From the NCBI GenBank assembly GCA_049658145.1, contig JBASOJ010000016.1, positions 1-41,683 of the forward strand: a stretch of 41,683 nt of DNA. Reading direction: 5' to 3'. Within the stretch, counting starts at the first letter, position 1. Every line of letters begins with the position of its first letter. This DNA is from UBA6100 sp049658145 (GTDB taxonomy: Bacteria > Actinomycetota > Coriobacteriia > Anaerosomatales > Anaerosomataceae). Below, piece after piece: positions 1-7,663 of the stretch. The translations under genes and the position numbers were made by a program. The notes under the pieces are model-generated. The model saw only the letters and a program-made list of their open reading frames with translations, had not been told where the DNA came from and ran no database searches.

Positions 1-1039
1 GCTTCTGGCCCTGCGACCCGCCCTTCGGCGCGTCGGTCTTGGCCTTCTGCGTGCCGCCCTCCTGCTTCTGCCCGCCTCCCGACCGCTTCCGGCGGGAGCC
101 CTCGGGCCGCTTGCCGTTCTGCACCTCTGCCGAACGGTCGGCCTCGCGAAGCGTCGGCGTGGTCCCGTAAGCCAGAGTGGCCGCGGTGGCCTGCTGAGCC
201 ACCGCATCCGCGTTCAGCTTGCACGGGCAACCCCGGCCGGCGCTGCAATCGAGCGCCTCGAGCGGGACCGTGATCTCCGGTCCGCCCTGCTGGCGGATCG
301 TGAGCGTCTCCCGGGGGATGTTCATCGCCGAGATACGCCCCGCCGAGCCGTCGGCGAAGTCAACGATCGTGCCGCACTTCGGAGCACGCTGTTTGAAGTC
401 TTTGTACGCATCGTACTCGTACCGCAAACAGCACATGAGTCTGCCACAGAGCCCACTTATCTTCAAGGGATTCAGCGGCAGGTCCTGCTCCTTGGCCATG
501 CGGATCGAAACGGGCTGGAACTCCCCGGCGAAACGCACGCAGCATAGCGGCTGACCGCAGTGGCCGAGGCCACCGATCATCCGCGCCTCGTCGCGCACGC
601 CCACCTGCCGCATGTCGATGCGGTTGTGCAGTTCGGCGGCGAGTTCGCGCACGAGTTCGCGGAAGTCCACCCGCTCCTCGGCCGCGAAGTAGAAGACCAC
701 CTTCGAGTCGTCGAAGAGGTGCTCGACGCCGATGGGCTTCATCTCGAGCTTGTGCTTGGCCACGAGTGCCCGGAAGCGCTCCATCTCGGTGCGCTCGTGC
801 TCGAGCAACACCTCGGCGCGCGCGAGGTCGTTCTCGTCGGCGACACGCACCACCGGCTTCAGCTCGGCGGGCAGCTCGGCGGGATCGATCTCATGCGGGG
901 CCATGACGACGTCGCCGTACTCCTGGCCGCGCTCGGTGGAGACGATCACGTGGTCGCCCTCTTCGGGCGTCGAGCCGGCGGGATCGAACCAAAGGACCTT
1001 GCCGGCGTAGCGTAGCTTCACTCCCACTACCGTGGGCAT
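1..1039 (-). CDS. ricT: RicT/YaaT-type PSP1 domain protein, 3' end outside window
   Basis: The reading frame opens at an ATG at 1039 behind a strong AGGAGGT ribosome site and runs off the left edge, so the C-terminus is missing. The signature of the PSP1 family is clear: cysteine-rich segments GHCGQPLCC, GLCGRLMCC and, further on, CSAGRGCPC. In Bacillus subtilis the homologue (RicT) works with RicA and RicF, a complex tied to iron-sulfur clusters and mRNA maturation; a role here is inferred from family only. The visible C-terminal part becomes low-complexity, rich in Lys, Gly and Gln. Its start lies 13 bases inside the end of holB, the usual holB-PSP1 pairing in Gram-positive genomes. Confidence 0.88.
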   Translation of the reverse strand, partial: MPTVVGVKLRYAGKVLWFDPAGSTPEEGDHVIVSTERGQEYGDVVMAPHEIDPAELPAELKPVVRVADENDLARAEVLLEHERTEMERFRALVAKHKLEMKPIGVEHLFDDSKVVFYFAAEERVDFRELVRELAAELHNRIDMRQVGVRDEARMIGGLGHCGQPLCCVRFAGEFQPVSIRMAKEQDLPLNPLKISGLCGRLMCCLRYEYDAYKDFKQRAPKCGTIVDFADGSAGRISAMNIPRETLTIRQQGGPEITVPLEALDCSAGRGCPCKLNADAVAQQATAATLAYGTTPTLREADRSAEVQNGKRPEGSRRKRSGGGQKQEGGTQKAKTDAPKGGSQGQK

Positions 1040-2148
1040 CGTAGAACCTCCTGTATGTCGAACAGCATGGCCTCGACGACCAGCTGGGGAGACACATTAT
1101 AGGCTAAGCGTTCGCGCGCCGTGCGCACGCAGTCGAGACCGCGCAGCGCGGCCGGAACGCTGATCACCGCCGCGACCTCCGCAGTCGCGTCGGCCGTGTC
1201 GATGTTGTTCACGAGATCGGGCATGTCCCTCGACATCACGAGGCAGTCGCGCAGCCAGCTCTCGGTCACGCTCAGTATCTCAGTCATACCGTCGCGCTCG
1301 TGCGCGGTGAGTTCGCGCTTGTGGCGCTGCTCCATGCGCTTCGCGACACCCTTCGAGAGGTACTCGCGGGCTTCCTCGGCCTCTTCGGCCTGTGCGCCCT
1401 TCATCTCCTCGACCGGCGCACGCACCGCTGTGAGCAACTCCCGGGCCGCGATGAGGACATCGTGACCATCCATCACGACGAGCCGCTTCACGATGGTCAG
1501 GATCGTGGCCCGCGCGTTGCGACGGCCCGTCGAGTTCAGGAAGTCGATGGCGCGGGGTATCACCTGTCCCGCGGCCGCCAGCGCGGCCCGCGCCTCGTCC
1601 TCGCTCGCGCCAGTGCGTTCCACCACGAGGGCGCGCGCAGTCGACTCGGCAACCGGCGAGAAGCGCACCACCTGGCAGCGGGAGGCGATGGTTGGCAGCA
1701 CGTCGTCGTAGTCACCCGCGAGCAGGACGATCACCACGTCGGCGGGCGGTTCCTCGAGGGTCTTCAGGAAGGCGTTGGCCGAGGCATCGTTGAACCGGTC
1801 GACACCCTCGAGGACGTACACCTTGTGCGTGGCTTCGATCGGCCTGAGATTGACGTCGTGGATGATCTCGTGGATCTGACTGACGACGTAGGTGACGCCC
1901 TCGGGCGACACGAGGTGGAAGTCCGGGTGCGCGCCCGAGCGTACCCGTCGGCACGCGCTGCACGATCCGCAAGCACCGTCGGCACAGAAGAGCGCGCACG
2001 CAAGCGCACGGGCAGCCGTCTTCTTGCCCGCACCCGTAGGTCCGATGAAGAGGTAGGCGTGCGCGACCGTGTCACCCTCGGCGGCGCGCCGCAAGTACGT
2101 CGCCGCGCGCTTCTGGCCCACGAGGTCATCCCACACGCACGTCCTCAT
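1027..2148 (-). CDS. holB: DNA polymerase III delta' subunit
   Basis: About 373 residues from ATG 2148. This is the clamp-loader delta' subunit of the replicative polymerase. The N-terminal AAA+ domain has a P-loop-like GPTGAGKKT, a zinc module made of one Cys followed by CGSCSAC, the DEAD-box-position segment VYVLEGVDRF, and the SRC motif (TIASRCQ) that delivers the arginine finger to the neighbouring subunit. The reading frame is open further upstream to 2379, but that extension is tmk sequence read out of frame; ATG 2148 lies 7 bases after the tmk stop and begins the family's normal N-terminus (MRTCVWDDLVGQ). The 3' end overlaps the PSP1 gene. Naming as delta' rather than gamma/tau rests on size and the tmk-holB-PSP1 order. 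Confidence 0.9.
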   Translation of the reverse strand: MRTCVWDDLVGQKRAATYLRRAAEGDTVAHAYLFIGPTGAGKKTAARALACALFCADGACGSCSACRRVRSGAHPDFHLVSPEGVTYVVSQIHEIIHDVNLRPIEATHKVYVLEGVDRFNDASANAFLKTLEEPPADVVIVLLAGDYDDVLPTIASRCQVVRFSPVAESTARALVVERTGASEDEARAALAAAGQVIPRAIDFLNSTGRRNARATILTIVKRLVVMDGHDVLIAARELLTAVRAPVEEMKGAQAEEAEEAREYLSKGVAKRMEQRHKRELTAHERDGMTEILSVTESWLRDCLVMSRDMPDLVNNIDTADATAEVAAVISVPAALRGLDCVRTARERLAYNVSPQLVVEAMLFDIQEVLRCPR

Positions 2149-2155
2149 ATACGGA

Positions 2156-2797
2156 TCACGCCCGTTCGAGACGGGCCAGCAGCGGCTCCACATGCGCCCA
2201 GACGGCCGCCGCCACCTCATCCACCGATGAGCGCGGCACGACCTTGATGCGGTCCGGCTCGGCTGCGGCCATCTCCAGATAGCCCGCACGCACGCGCTCG
2301 TGGAAGTCGCGGCCGGCGGCTTCGAGACGGTCGGCGCCCTCGGTGGTGGCCTGCGCCAGACCGGAGGCGGCATCGACATCGAGCAGCAGCGTCAGGTCGG
2401 GCGTGAGGCCGCTGGTGGCGATGCGATTGAGCTCGTGCACCTCGGCCACTGGAAGCACGGCCCGGCCGTACCCCTGGTATGCCACACTCGAGTCGGCGTA
2501 GCGGTCGCAGAGGACGATCACGCCTGCGGCCAACGCCGGGCGGTAGTGTGTCTCCACAAGCTGGGCGCGACTGGCTTCGTACAACAGCAACTCGGCGCGA
2601 ACGCCGAGGCCTTCGTGGATCGGGTTGAGTACGACGTCCCGGATGCGCTCGCCCGCGTCACCGGGCACCACGCCGCCGGGCTCGCGGAAGGTGCGGACCT
2701 CGTGGCCGAGGTCGCGCAGGCGTGCGGCGAGCAGGGCGATCTGCGTCGACTTGCCCGATCCATCGCCGCCCTCGAAGGTGATGAACAGTCCGCTCAC
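2156..2797 (-). CDS. tmk: Thymidylate kinase
   Basis: About 213 residues; phosphorylates dTMP to dTDP with ATP. The P-loop FEGGDGSGKST lies near residues 8-18, the DRY-type substrate motif appears as CDRYADSSVAYQG, and the LID region follows DLTLLLDVDAASG with an arginine-bearing helix (DRLEAAGRDFHERV). I chose the GTG at 2797 over the ATG at 2821: it forms a GTGA overlap with the stop of the upstream fumarase beta gene, has GGGAGGG upstream, and starts the protein just before the first beta strand, as is normal for Tmk. The gene sits in an operon with central-metabolism genes upstream and holB downstream. Confidence 0.93.
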   Translation of the reverse strand: MSGLFITFEGGDGSGKSTQIALLAARLRDLGHEVRTFREPGGVVPGDAGERIRDVVLNPIHEGLGVRAELLLYEASRAQLVETHYRPALAAGVIVLCDRYADSSVAYQGYGRAVLPVAEVHELNRIATSGLTPDLTLLLDVDAASGLAQATTEGADRLEAAGRDFHERVRAGYLEMAAAEPDRIKVVPRSSVDEVAAAVWAHVEPLLARLERA

Positions 2798-3363
2798 CGG
2801 CGGCCCTCCCCTGCGGCCCACTCGTCGCGCGCCTCGGCATACAGGTCATGCCCCTTGGTGTCGATCGCTACCCACACCGGGAAGTCGACGAGCTCCATGC
2901 GCACGAGCGCCTCGGTGCCGAGGTCACCGTAGGCCACCGGTTCGGCCGAGGTCACACGCGTGGCGAGCAGCGCCGCCGTCCCGCCCACCGCCGCCAGGTA
3001 GACCGCGCCGTGAACGCGACACGCTTCGCGCACCACCTCCGAGCGCGCGCCCTTGCCGATGGTGGCCGCGATACCCGCGGCAAGAAGCGCGGGCGTCCAG
3101 GCATCCATGCGACGGGCGGTGGTGGGCCCCACCGACCCCAGCGGGCGACCAGCTGCCGGAGGCGTGGGTCCGGCGTAGAAGAGCACAGCGCCCGCCAGGT
3201 CATGCGGCAACACGCCATCGCGCTCGAGTTCGGCTGCGATCCGCGCATGTGTCGCGTCGCGAGCGGTGAAGACCCGCCCCGAGAGCAACACGGGCGTCCC
3301 GGCGCCGAGCTCCCTCAGGCGCGCTGTGTCGCCGGGCAACGTGATCCGTACCGGCTCACTCAT
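2794..3363 (-). CDS. fumB: Fumarate hydratase class I, beta subunit
   Basis: 189 residues matching the C-terminal (beta) part of the iron-sulfur fumarase/tartrate dehydratase family. Typical features are the swivel-domain start RITLPGDTARLRELGAG, LLSGRVFTARDATH, LFYAGPTP, GSVGPTTARRMD and IGKGARS, ending in a segment rich in aromatic and acidic residues near DTKGHDLY. With the alpha subunit it would interconvert fumarate and malate. It is separated from the alpha gene by an MFS transporter gene and overlaps that gene's 3' end by 8 bases. L-tartrate dehydratase is the alternative; the malic enzyme gene in the same operon favours fumarase. Confidence 0.88.
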   Translation of the reverse strand: MSEPVRITLPGDTARLRELGAGTPVLLSGRVFTARDATHARIAAELERDGVLPHDLAGAVLFYAGPTPPAAGRPLGSVGPTTARRMDAWTPALLAAGIAATIGKGARSEVVREACRVHGAVYLAAVGGTAALLATRVTSAEPVAYGDLGTEALVRMELVDFPVWVAIDTKGHDLYAEARDEWAAGEGRR

Positions 3364-4813
3364 CGGCGGTCACCACCCCGTCGGCGTCCGTCTGGTCCGC
3401 CCGACGCCAGTCGAGTGTGCGGTACGCATAGTACGCCGCCCCGAGTACGATCAGCGACGCGATCTGAAGCGTCACACGCGGGCCCGTGAACCATGACGGA
3501 TCGGTCATGCCCTCGGAGAGCTTCCGGATGAGCGTGGCGAGCAGGTCGGCCATCGGCGAGACGACCACCATCGACAGCAGCAACGACACTCTGATGACCG
3601 ACTCCATGGCCGTGAACACACGGCCGCGGATCTCGTCGGATACGGTGCGCGCCACGTAGGTGTTGCCCGCCACCGTGAGACACGCGATGCAGAAGCCGGC
3701 CGTCACACTGAAGACGAGCGCCACCCAGTACACGCCGATGCTGGCGAAGGCGAGCATGCTCGCGCCGAACACCGTGACCGCGCCCAGGAACAGCGCCTGA
3801 AGCGGCACCCGGTCGGCAAGCCTCGGCACGAGGATCGCACCGGTGACCATGCCGAGCGCCATGAGCACCAGGATGAAGGTCTGCGGTGCGGCGATGAGGT
3901 TGCGGATGGCGTCGAACTGATCGAGGACGGGGATGCCGTGCGAGAGGATCGCGGTGACGTACGACAGTCCGACAGTGATGACCGCTCCACCGCCGAGTAT
4001 CGCCATGCCCACGGTGATCAGCAGCCCGCGCAGCTCGCGATGCTCGCTGAGGAACCGGAACGACTCCAACGCGTCCCGGCCGATGAGCGAGATCTGGAAC
4101 TTCCCGCCCTCCCGCTCGGGCCGGACGCGGATGCGGGTCGACCACAGCAAGATCGCCGAGATCACGAACGTGAGGCTGTTGAGCACCACGCCGGCGCGCG
4201 GGCCAAGGAGTGCCGGAGCGAAGGGGCCGACGAAGACATCGACGAAGGGCAGCCCGCTCTCGAGAAGTGTGCGGACGATAGCCTCGAAGCCCGCGAGGAT
4301 CGCGCCCGACATCGTGAGACCGATGAGCATGCTCGCCTGCTGCGTCGTGTAGGCGAGCCCGTTGGCGACCGCGACCTCGTCTTCGGAGACGAGTCGCGGG
4401 ATGAGCGCGCTGCGTGCAGGTGAGAAGAAGAGCGAGGCCATCTCCATCAGCAGCACCGTGGTGTAGATCACGGCGAGGCTGTTGGTGAAGAGCAGGAAGA
4501 GCGTGAGCAGGGCGCGCACGAGGTCGCACGCGATCATCAGGCGACGCCGGTCGAAGCGATCGACGAATACGCCGATCACCGAGGAGAAGAGCAGCGATGG
4601 CACCATCTTGGCGATCATGATGCCGGCGACCGCGAACGACGAGCCGCCGGTGAGCGTGGTGACGAGCGGGATCAGCAGACCGATCACGAGCCAGTCGCCC
4701 AGCCCGCTCACGAACTGCGAGAGCCACAGCGCGCGGAAACGCTTGTTCTTGAGCACCGCCGAGTACGGCGTCTCCGCGGGGCGCTCGGACACTGTCAGCT
4801 CGGACTCAGCCAC
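3356..4813 (-). CDS. MFS transporter inserted between fumarase subunits
   Basis: About 485 residues with roughly twelve hydrophobic segments and the loop 2-3 motif GVFVDRFDRRRLM typical of the major facilitator superfamily. Overall form resembles the MFS_3/EntS-like exporter group (start FRALWLSQFVSGLGDWL). The GTG start at 4813 follows GGAGGTGCC at good spacing and overlaps the alpha-subunit stop by 8 bases; its own stop overlaps the beta-subunit start. The substrate cannot be read from sequence. The position between the two halves of one enzyme hints at a C4-dicarboxylate or related metabolite, but the family is better known for drug and siderophore efflux, so that idea is weak. Confidence 0.87.
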   Translation of the reverse strand: MAESELTVSERPAETPYSAVLKNKRFRALWLSQFVSGLGDWLVIGLLIPLVTTLTGGSSFAVAGIMIAKMVPSLLFSSVIGVFVDRFDRRRLMIACDLVRALLTLFLLFTNSLAVIYTTVLLMEMASLFFSPARSALIPRLVSEDEVAVANGLAYTTQQASMLIGLTMSGAILAGFEAIVRTLLESGLPFVDVFVGPFAPALLGPRAGVVLNSLTFVISAILLWSTRIRVRPEREGGKFQISLIGRDALESFRFLSEHRELRGLLITVGMAILGGGAVITVGLSYVTAILSHGIPVLDQFDAIRNLIAAPQTFILVLMALGMVTGAILVPRLADRVPLQALFLGAVTVFGASMLAFASIGVYWVALVFSVTAGFCIACLTVAGNTYVARTVSDEIRGRVFTAMESVIRVSLLLSMVVVSPMADLLATLIRKLSEGMTDPSWFTGPRVTLQIASLIVLGAAYYAYRTLDWRRADQTDADGVVTADE

Positions 4814-5660
4814 GCGCCGGCACCTCCACGGTGACGGAGCGCATCGCCGAGCACCCGAGGTTCACCGCGACCGGAAGCGCCGCGATGTGGCATGGCGCAG
4901 TGAGCACCCGCACGCCGAGCGCAGTCGTGACTCCGCCCAGCCCGGCCGGGCCGATGCCCAGCGTGTTGATCTCGGCGAGTAGCCGCTCCTCGAGCCCGGC
5001 GACCTCCACCGGGTTCGTCGGCTCCCCGAGCGCGCGCAGCAGGGCCTTCTTCGCCAGCTTGCCGACCGAGTCGAACGTTCCGCCCACACCCACGCCCACG
5101 ATGAGCGGAGGACAGGCGCCCGTCGCCTTCGCCGAGACGACGTCGATCACGAAACGCGCGACGCCCTCCACGCCCGATGCGGGGTCGAGCATCGCGACGG
5201 CGCTCGCGTTGTCGGAACCGCCGCCCTTGAGCATGACGTGGACGGTGGCGCCCTCGCCCGGGCGCTGGGTGATCTCGATGAACGCCGGCGTGTTGTCCAT
5301 GGTGTTGGTGCGATCACAGAGCGCGTCTCGCACGACGCTCATGCGCAGCGCATGCTCGCGGTACGCGCGTGCGACCGCATCGTCGATCGCACCCTGCAGG
5401 TCGCCCTCGAGGCACGACTCCCGCCCGAGCTCGACCCAGACCCACACGGTCCCGGTGTCCTGACACAGCGGCACGCAGTCGCGCCTCGCGATCTCCGCGT
5501 TCTCGAGCAGCTGCCCGAGTATCTCGCGACCGCGCTCGGATGGCTCGGTCCGTGCAGCTTCCCGCATCGCCTCGAGGACATCCGGGCGCAGGGACGTCGC
5601 TGCGGCCCGGATCGCTCCCGCGACGATGTGGGCGATGTCGGCTGCAGTGATGACGGTCAC
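4806..5660 (-). CDS. fumA: Fumarate hydratase class I, alpha subunit
   Basis: 284 residues of the N-terminal (alpha) fumarase/tartrate dehydratase family. Three cysteine-bearing motifs that would hold the [4Fe-4S] cluster are visible: DCVPLCQDTGT near residue 60, GACPPLIVGVGVGG near 180, and NLGCSAMRSVTV close to the C-terminus. Substrate-site features include MLKGGGSDNAS. The start is a GTG at 5660 in a GTGA overlap with the malic enzyme stop, implying translational coupling. Cluster enzymes of this kind are oxygen-sensitive, consistent with an anaerobe. Adjacent malic enzyme suggests a malate-fumarate-pyruvate node. Confidence 0.92.
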   Translation of the reverse strand: MTVITAADIAHIVAGAIRAAATSLRPDVLEAMREAARTEPSERGREILGQLLENAEIARRDCVPLCQDTGTVWVWVELGRESCLEGDLQGAIDDAVARAYREHALRMSVVRDALCDRTNTMDNTPAFIEITQRPGEGATVHVMLKGGGSDNASAVAMLDPASGVEGVARFVIDVVSAKATGACPPLIVGVGVGGTFDSVGKLAKKALLRALGEPTNPVEVAGLEERLLAEINTLGIGPAGLGGVTTALGVRVLTAPCHIAALPVAVNLGCSAMRSVTVEVPARG

Positions 5661-6796
5661 GCCACGGACTCCCCGACCGCGCGGGCGATCGCCGGTACGA
5701 CTCGCCCATCGAAGATCGACGGGACGATCGCATCGGGCGTGGGCTCCTCCACGAGACCCGCCAGTGCGGCCGCGACCGCCAGCTTGATGGGCACGGTGAC
5801 ATGCGCGATAGCGTGGTCCAGCAGCCCCCGGAACAGTCCCGGGAAGACGAGTGCGTTGTTGATTTGATTGGGAAGATCCGAGCGTCCGGTGGCAACGACG
5901 ACAGCGCCGCCTGCACGGGCCTCGTCCGGCATGATCTCGGGCACGGGGTTGGCGAGCGCGAAGACGATCGGGTTCTCGCGCATGCGCCTGATGTCATCGG
6001 CAGTGAACAACCCGGCGCGCGAGACGCCGATGAAGACATCCGCGTCATCGAGCACGGTGGCCCCGACCGGCCAGGAACCGTCGGCCGTGCTCAGCGCAAG
6101 CACCTCACGCTGATCGTCGTTGAGGGTCTCTCGCCCGGTGGTCAGCACACCCTTGCTGTCGCTGATGCGGATGGTGGTGAGTCCGTATGCGACCAGCAAC
6201 TGCGCGATCGCGATACCCGCGGCGCCGGCTCCGCAGATGCCGATCCGCACATCGGCGTCCTTGCCTGCGACCGCGAGCGCGTTGATGAGCCCGGCGAGTA
6301 CCACGATGGCCGTGCCGTGCTGATCGTCGTGGAACACCGGGATGTCGAGTTCGCGGGTGAGCCGTCGTTCGATCTCGAAGCAGCGCGGGGCTGAGATATC
6401 TTCGAGGTTGATGCCACCGAAGCCCGGCGCGATGTACTTCACCGTCTCGACGATCGCATCGGGGTCTTTCGTGTCCAGGCAGATCGGGACCGCACTGATC
6501 CCGGCGAACTCCGAGAAGATCGCGGCCTTGCCCTCCATCACCGGCAGCGCGGCCTCCGGACCGATATCGCCGAGGCCGAGGACCGCCGTGCCGTCGGTGA
6601 CGATCGCGACCGTGTTCTGCTTACCCGTGAGTTCACGCACCAGGGCGGGATCCCCGGCGATGGCCATCGAGACCTGGCCCACGCCTGGCGTATAGACGAT
6701 GCTCAGGTTCTGCGCATCGAGCGGGACCTTGGATGTGATCGCGGTCTTGCCGCGCGACTGCCGGTGGAACTCGATCGGATCCGACGCCTGGGTCAT
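5657..6796 (-). CDS. Malic enzyme (malate dehydrogenase, oxaloacetate-decarboxylating)
   Basis: About 379 residues; converts malate to pyruvate and CO2 with NAD(P)+. Family landmarks in order: HRQSRGKTAI, VYTPGVG, DGTAVLGLGDIG, INLEDISAPRCFEIE, the metal/substrate motif FHDDQHGTA, a Rossmann glycine run ICGAGAAGIAIAQ, and LANPVPEI. This is the short bacterial form without the phosphotransacetylase extension. The ATG at 6796 has GAGGGAG upstream and begins at the conserved N-terminus; the open frame continues to 7135, but that part has no family similarity. It is the first gene of the operon that continues into fumarase, tmk and holB. Whether it uses NAD or NADP cannot be settled by eye. Confidence 0.93.
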   Translation of the reverse strand: MTQASDPIEFHRQSRGKTAITSKVPLDAQNLSIVYTPGVGQVSMAIAGDPALVRELTGKQNTVAIVTDGTAVLGLGDIGPEAALPVMEGKAAIFSEFAGISAVPICLDTKDPDAIVETVKYIAPGFGGINLEDISAPRCFEIERRLTRELDIPVFHDDQHGTAIVVLAGLINALAVAGKDADVRIGICGAGAAGIAIAQLLVAYGLTTIRISDSKGVLTTGRETLNDDQREVLALSTADGSWPVGATVLDDADVFIGVSRAGLFTADDIRRMRENPIVFALANPVPEIMPDEARAGGAVVVATGRSDLPNQINNALVFPGLFRGLLDHAIAHVTVPIKLAVAAALAGLVEEPTPDAIVPSIFDGRVVPAIARAVGESVA

Positions 6797-6872
6797 GCTT
6801 CTCCCTCTTCGCAACGGCACTCGCTCCGGACCACAGGGCGCGCGGAACGCAGCCGAGGAACGGCCACGTGCG

Positions 6873-6881
6873 ATTCTACCA
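6873..6881 (-). promoter_or_regulatory. Candidate extended -10 promoter for the malic enzyme operon
   Basis: On the minus strand TGG-TAGAAT reads as an extended -10 element, with no good -35 hexamer upstream. It lies about 77 bases before the malic enzyme ATG and just after the stop of the nitrilase-like gene. It would start the malic enzyme-fumarase-tmk-holB-ricT transcript. Confidence 0.4.
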
Positions 6882-6902
6882 TCAGGAGATCGGCCCGGAG
6901 TC

Positions 6903-7589
6903 TCAGCCGAGGTCGGCAGGATAGCCGACGTCGACCCTTCGGCCCTGATGCGCCGCGATGCGCTGAAGGAGCAGTGGCGGCAACTCCGGGAAGGTAGCAG
7001 GCGCCTCGGGAGGACCGAGCGGCGTGGCGACCTCGGCGAGGAGCAGGTCGTCCCCCGCGACCGCCTCCGCCACCACCTCCCCGAGATGGACGATCGCGGA
7101 ACCGCCGTGGCCGGGCTCACCGGCCTCGGCCCCATCGGTCTCGGCGATCACCACGACCGAGGCAAGCGACGTGGACAGTGCCACCGCGAGTTCGAGGACC
7201 GCCTGCGCCTGCAGCTCGGACTCCGCCCCGGGAGCGAGCACCAGAAGACCCGGCTTGTGCGTGACGCACGCCGACAGGACAGTGGAGTCGATCGCGTCGT
7301 CGCCGACAAGCGCATAGGCCACGAGAGCCGGATCCGCGGCGAGCGCGAGCGGTCCATGCCCGGAGTCGGGTGCGTACCGATGAGCGGCCCAGATCACCAC
7401 GCCGGGCGCGCCCTCCTCGGAACGGCGATAGAGGTCGTCGCCGAGCGGACCGTCGTACACCGCCGGGACATCCGGCAGCACCACGAACTCCGCGCCGAGC
7501 GACGCCGCACGTGCGACCGCGATGACCAACGCCTCGAGGTCCTGGGCCGGAGCGGGCCGGAGCGCGTGCTGTACGACCGCGATCTTCAC
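6903..7589 (-). CDS. Nitrilase-fold (carbon-nitrogen hydrolase-like) protein, probably lacking catalytic residues
   Basis: About 228 residues from a GTG at 7589 that has GGGAGA upstream. The start KIAVVQHALRPAPAQDLEAL, the strand-turn GAEFVVLPDVP, the later LLVLAPGAES and the C-terminal GHGGSAIVHLGEVVAEA follow the order of the carbon-nitrogen hydrolase fold. The usual catalytic triad is not recognisable: the first Glu (in LPE) is Asp here, and the Cys motif (C-x-D-x-R-F-P-E) is absent, replaced by SACVTHKPG. It may therefore be a non-enzymatic relative or a very divergent amidase. The gene is 74 bases downstream of topA and probably co-transcribed with it. The function is unknown. Confidence 0.65.
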   Translation of the reverse strand: MKIAVVQHALRPAPAQDLEALVIAVARAASLGAEFVVLPDVPAVYDGPLGDDLYRRSEEGAPGVVIWAAHRYAPDSGHGPLALAADPALVAYALVGDDAIDSTVLSACVTHKPGLLVLAPGAESELQAQAVLELAVALSTSLASVVVIAETDGAEAGEPGHGGSAIVHLGEVVAEAVAGDDLLLAEVATPLGPPEAPATFPELPPLLLQRIAAHQGRRVDVGYPADLG

Positions 7590-7663
7590 GTATGTCTCCC
7601 GACTCGACGACGGTGCACAGAGTTGATGCCCCTTGGCAGCGACCCGCTCACCAAGGGCCCCGT

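Noticed and set aside
1300..2247. Long plus-strand open frame opposite holB and tmk
   Set aside because: High-GC antisense shadow with no domain pattern; the minus-strand genes are clear.
3360..4727. 455-residue alternative frame inside the MFS gene
   Set aside because: Out-of-frame reading of the transporter gene; no hydrophobic pattern or start signal.
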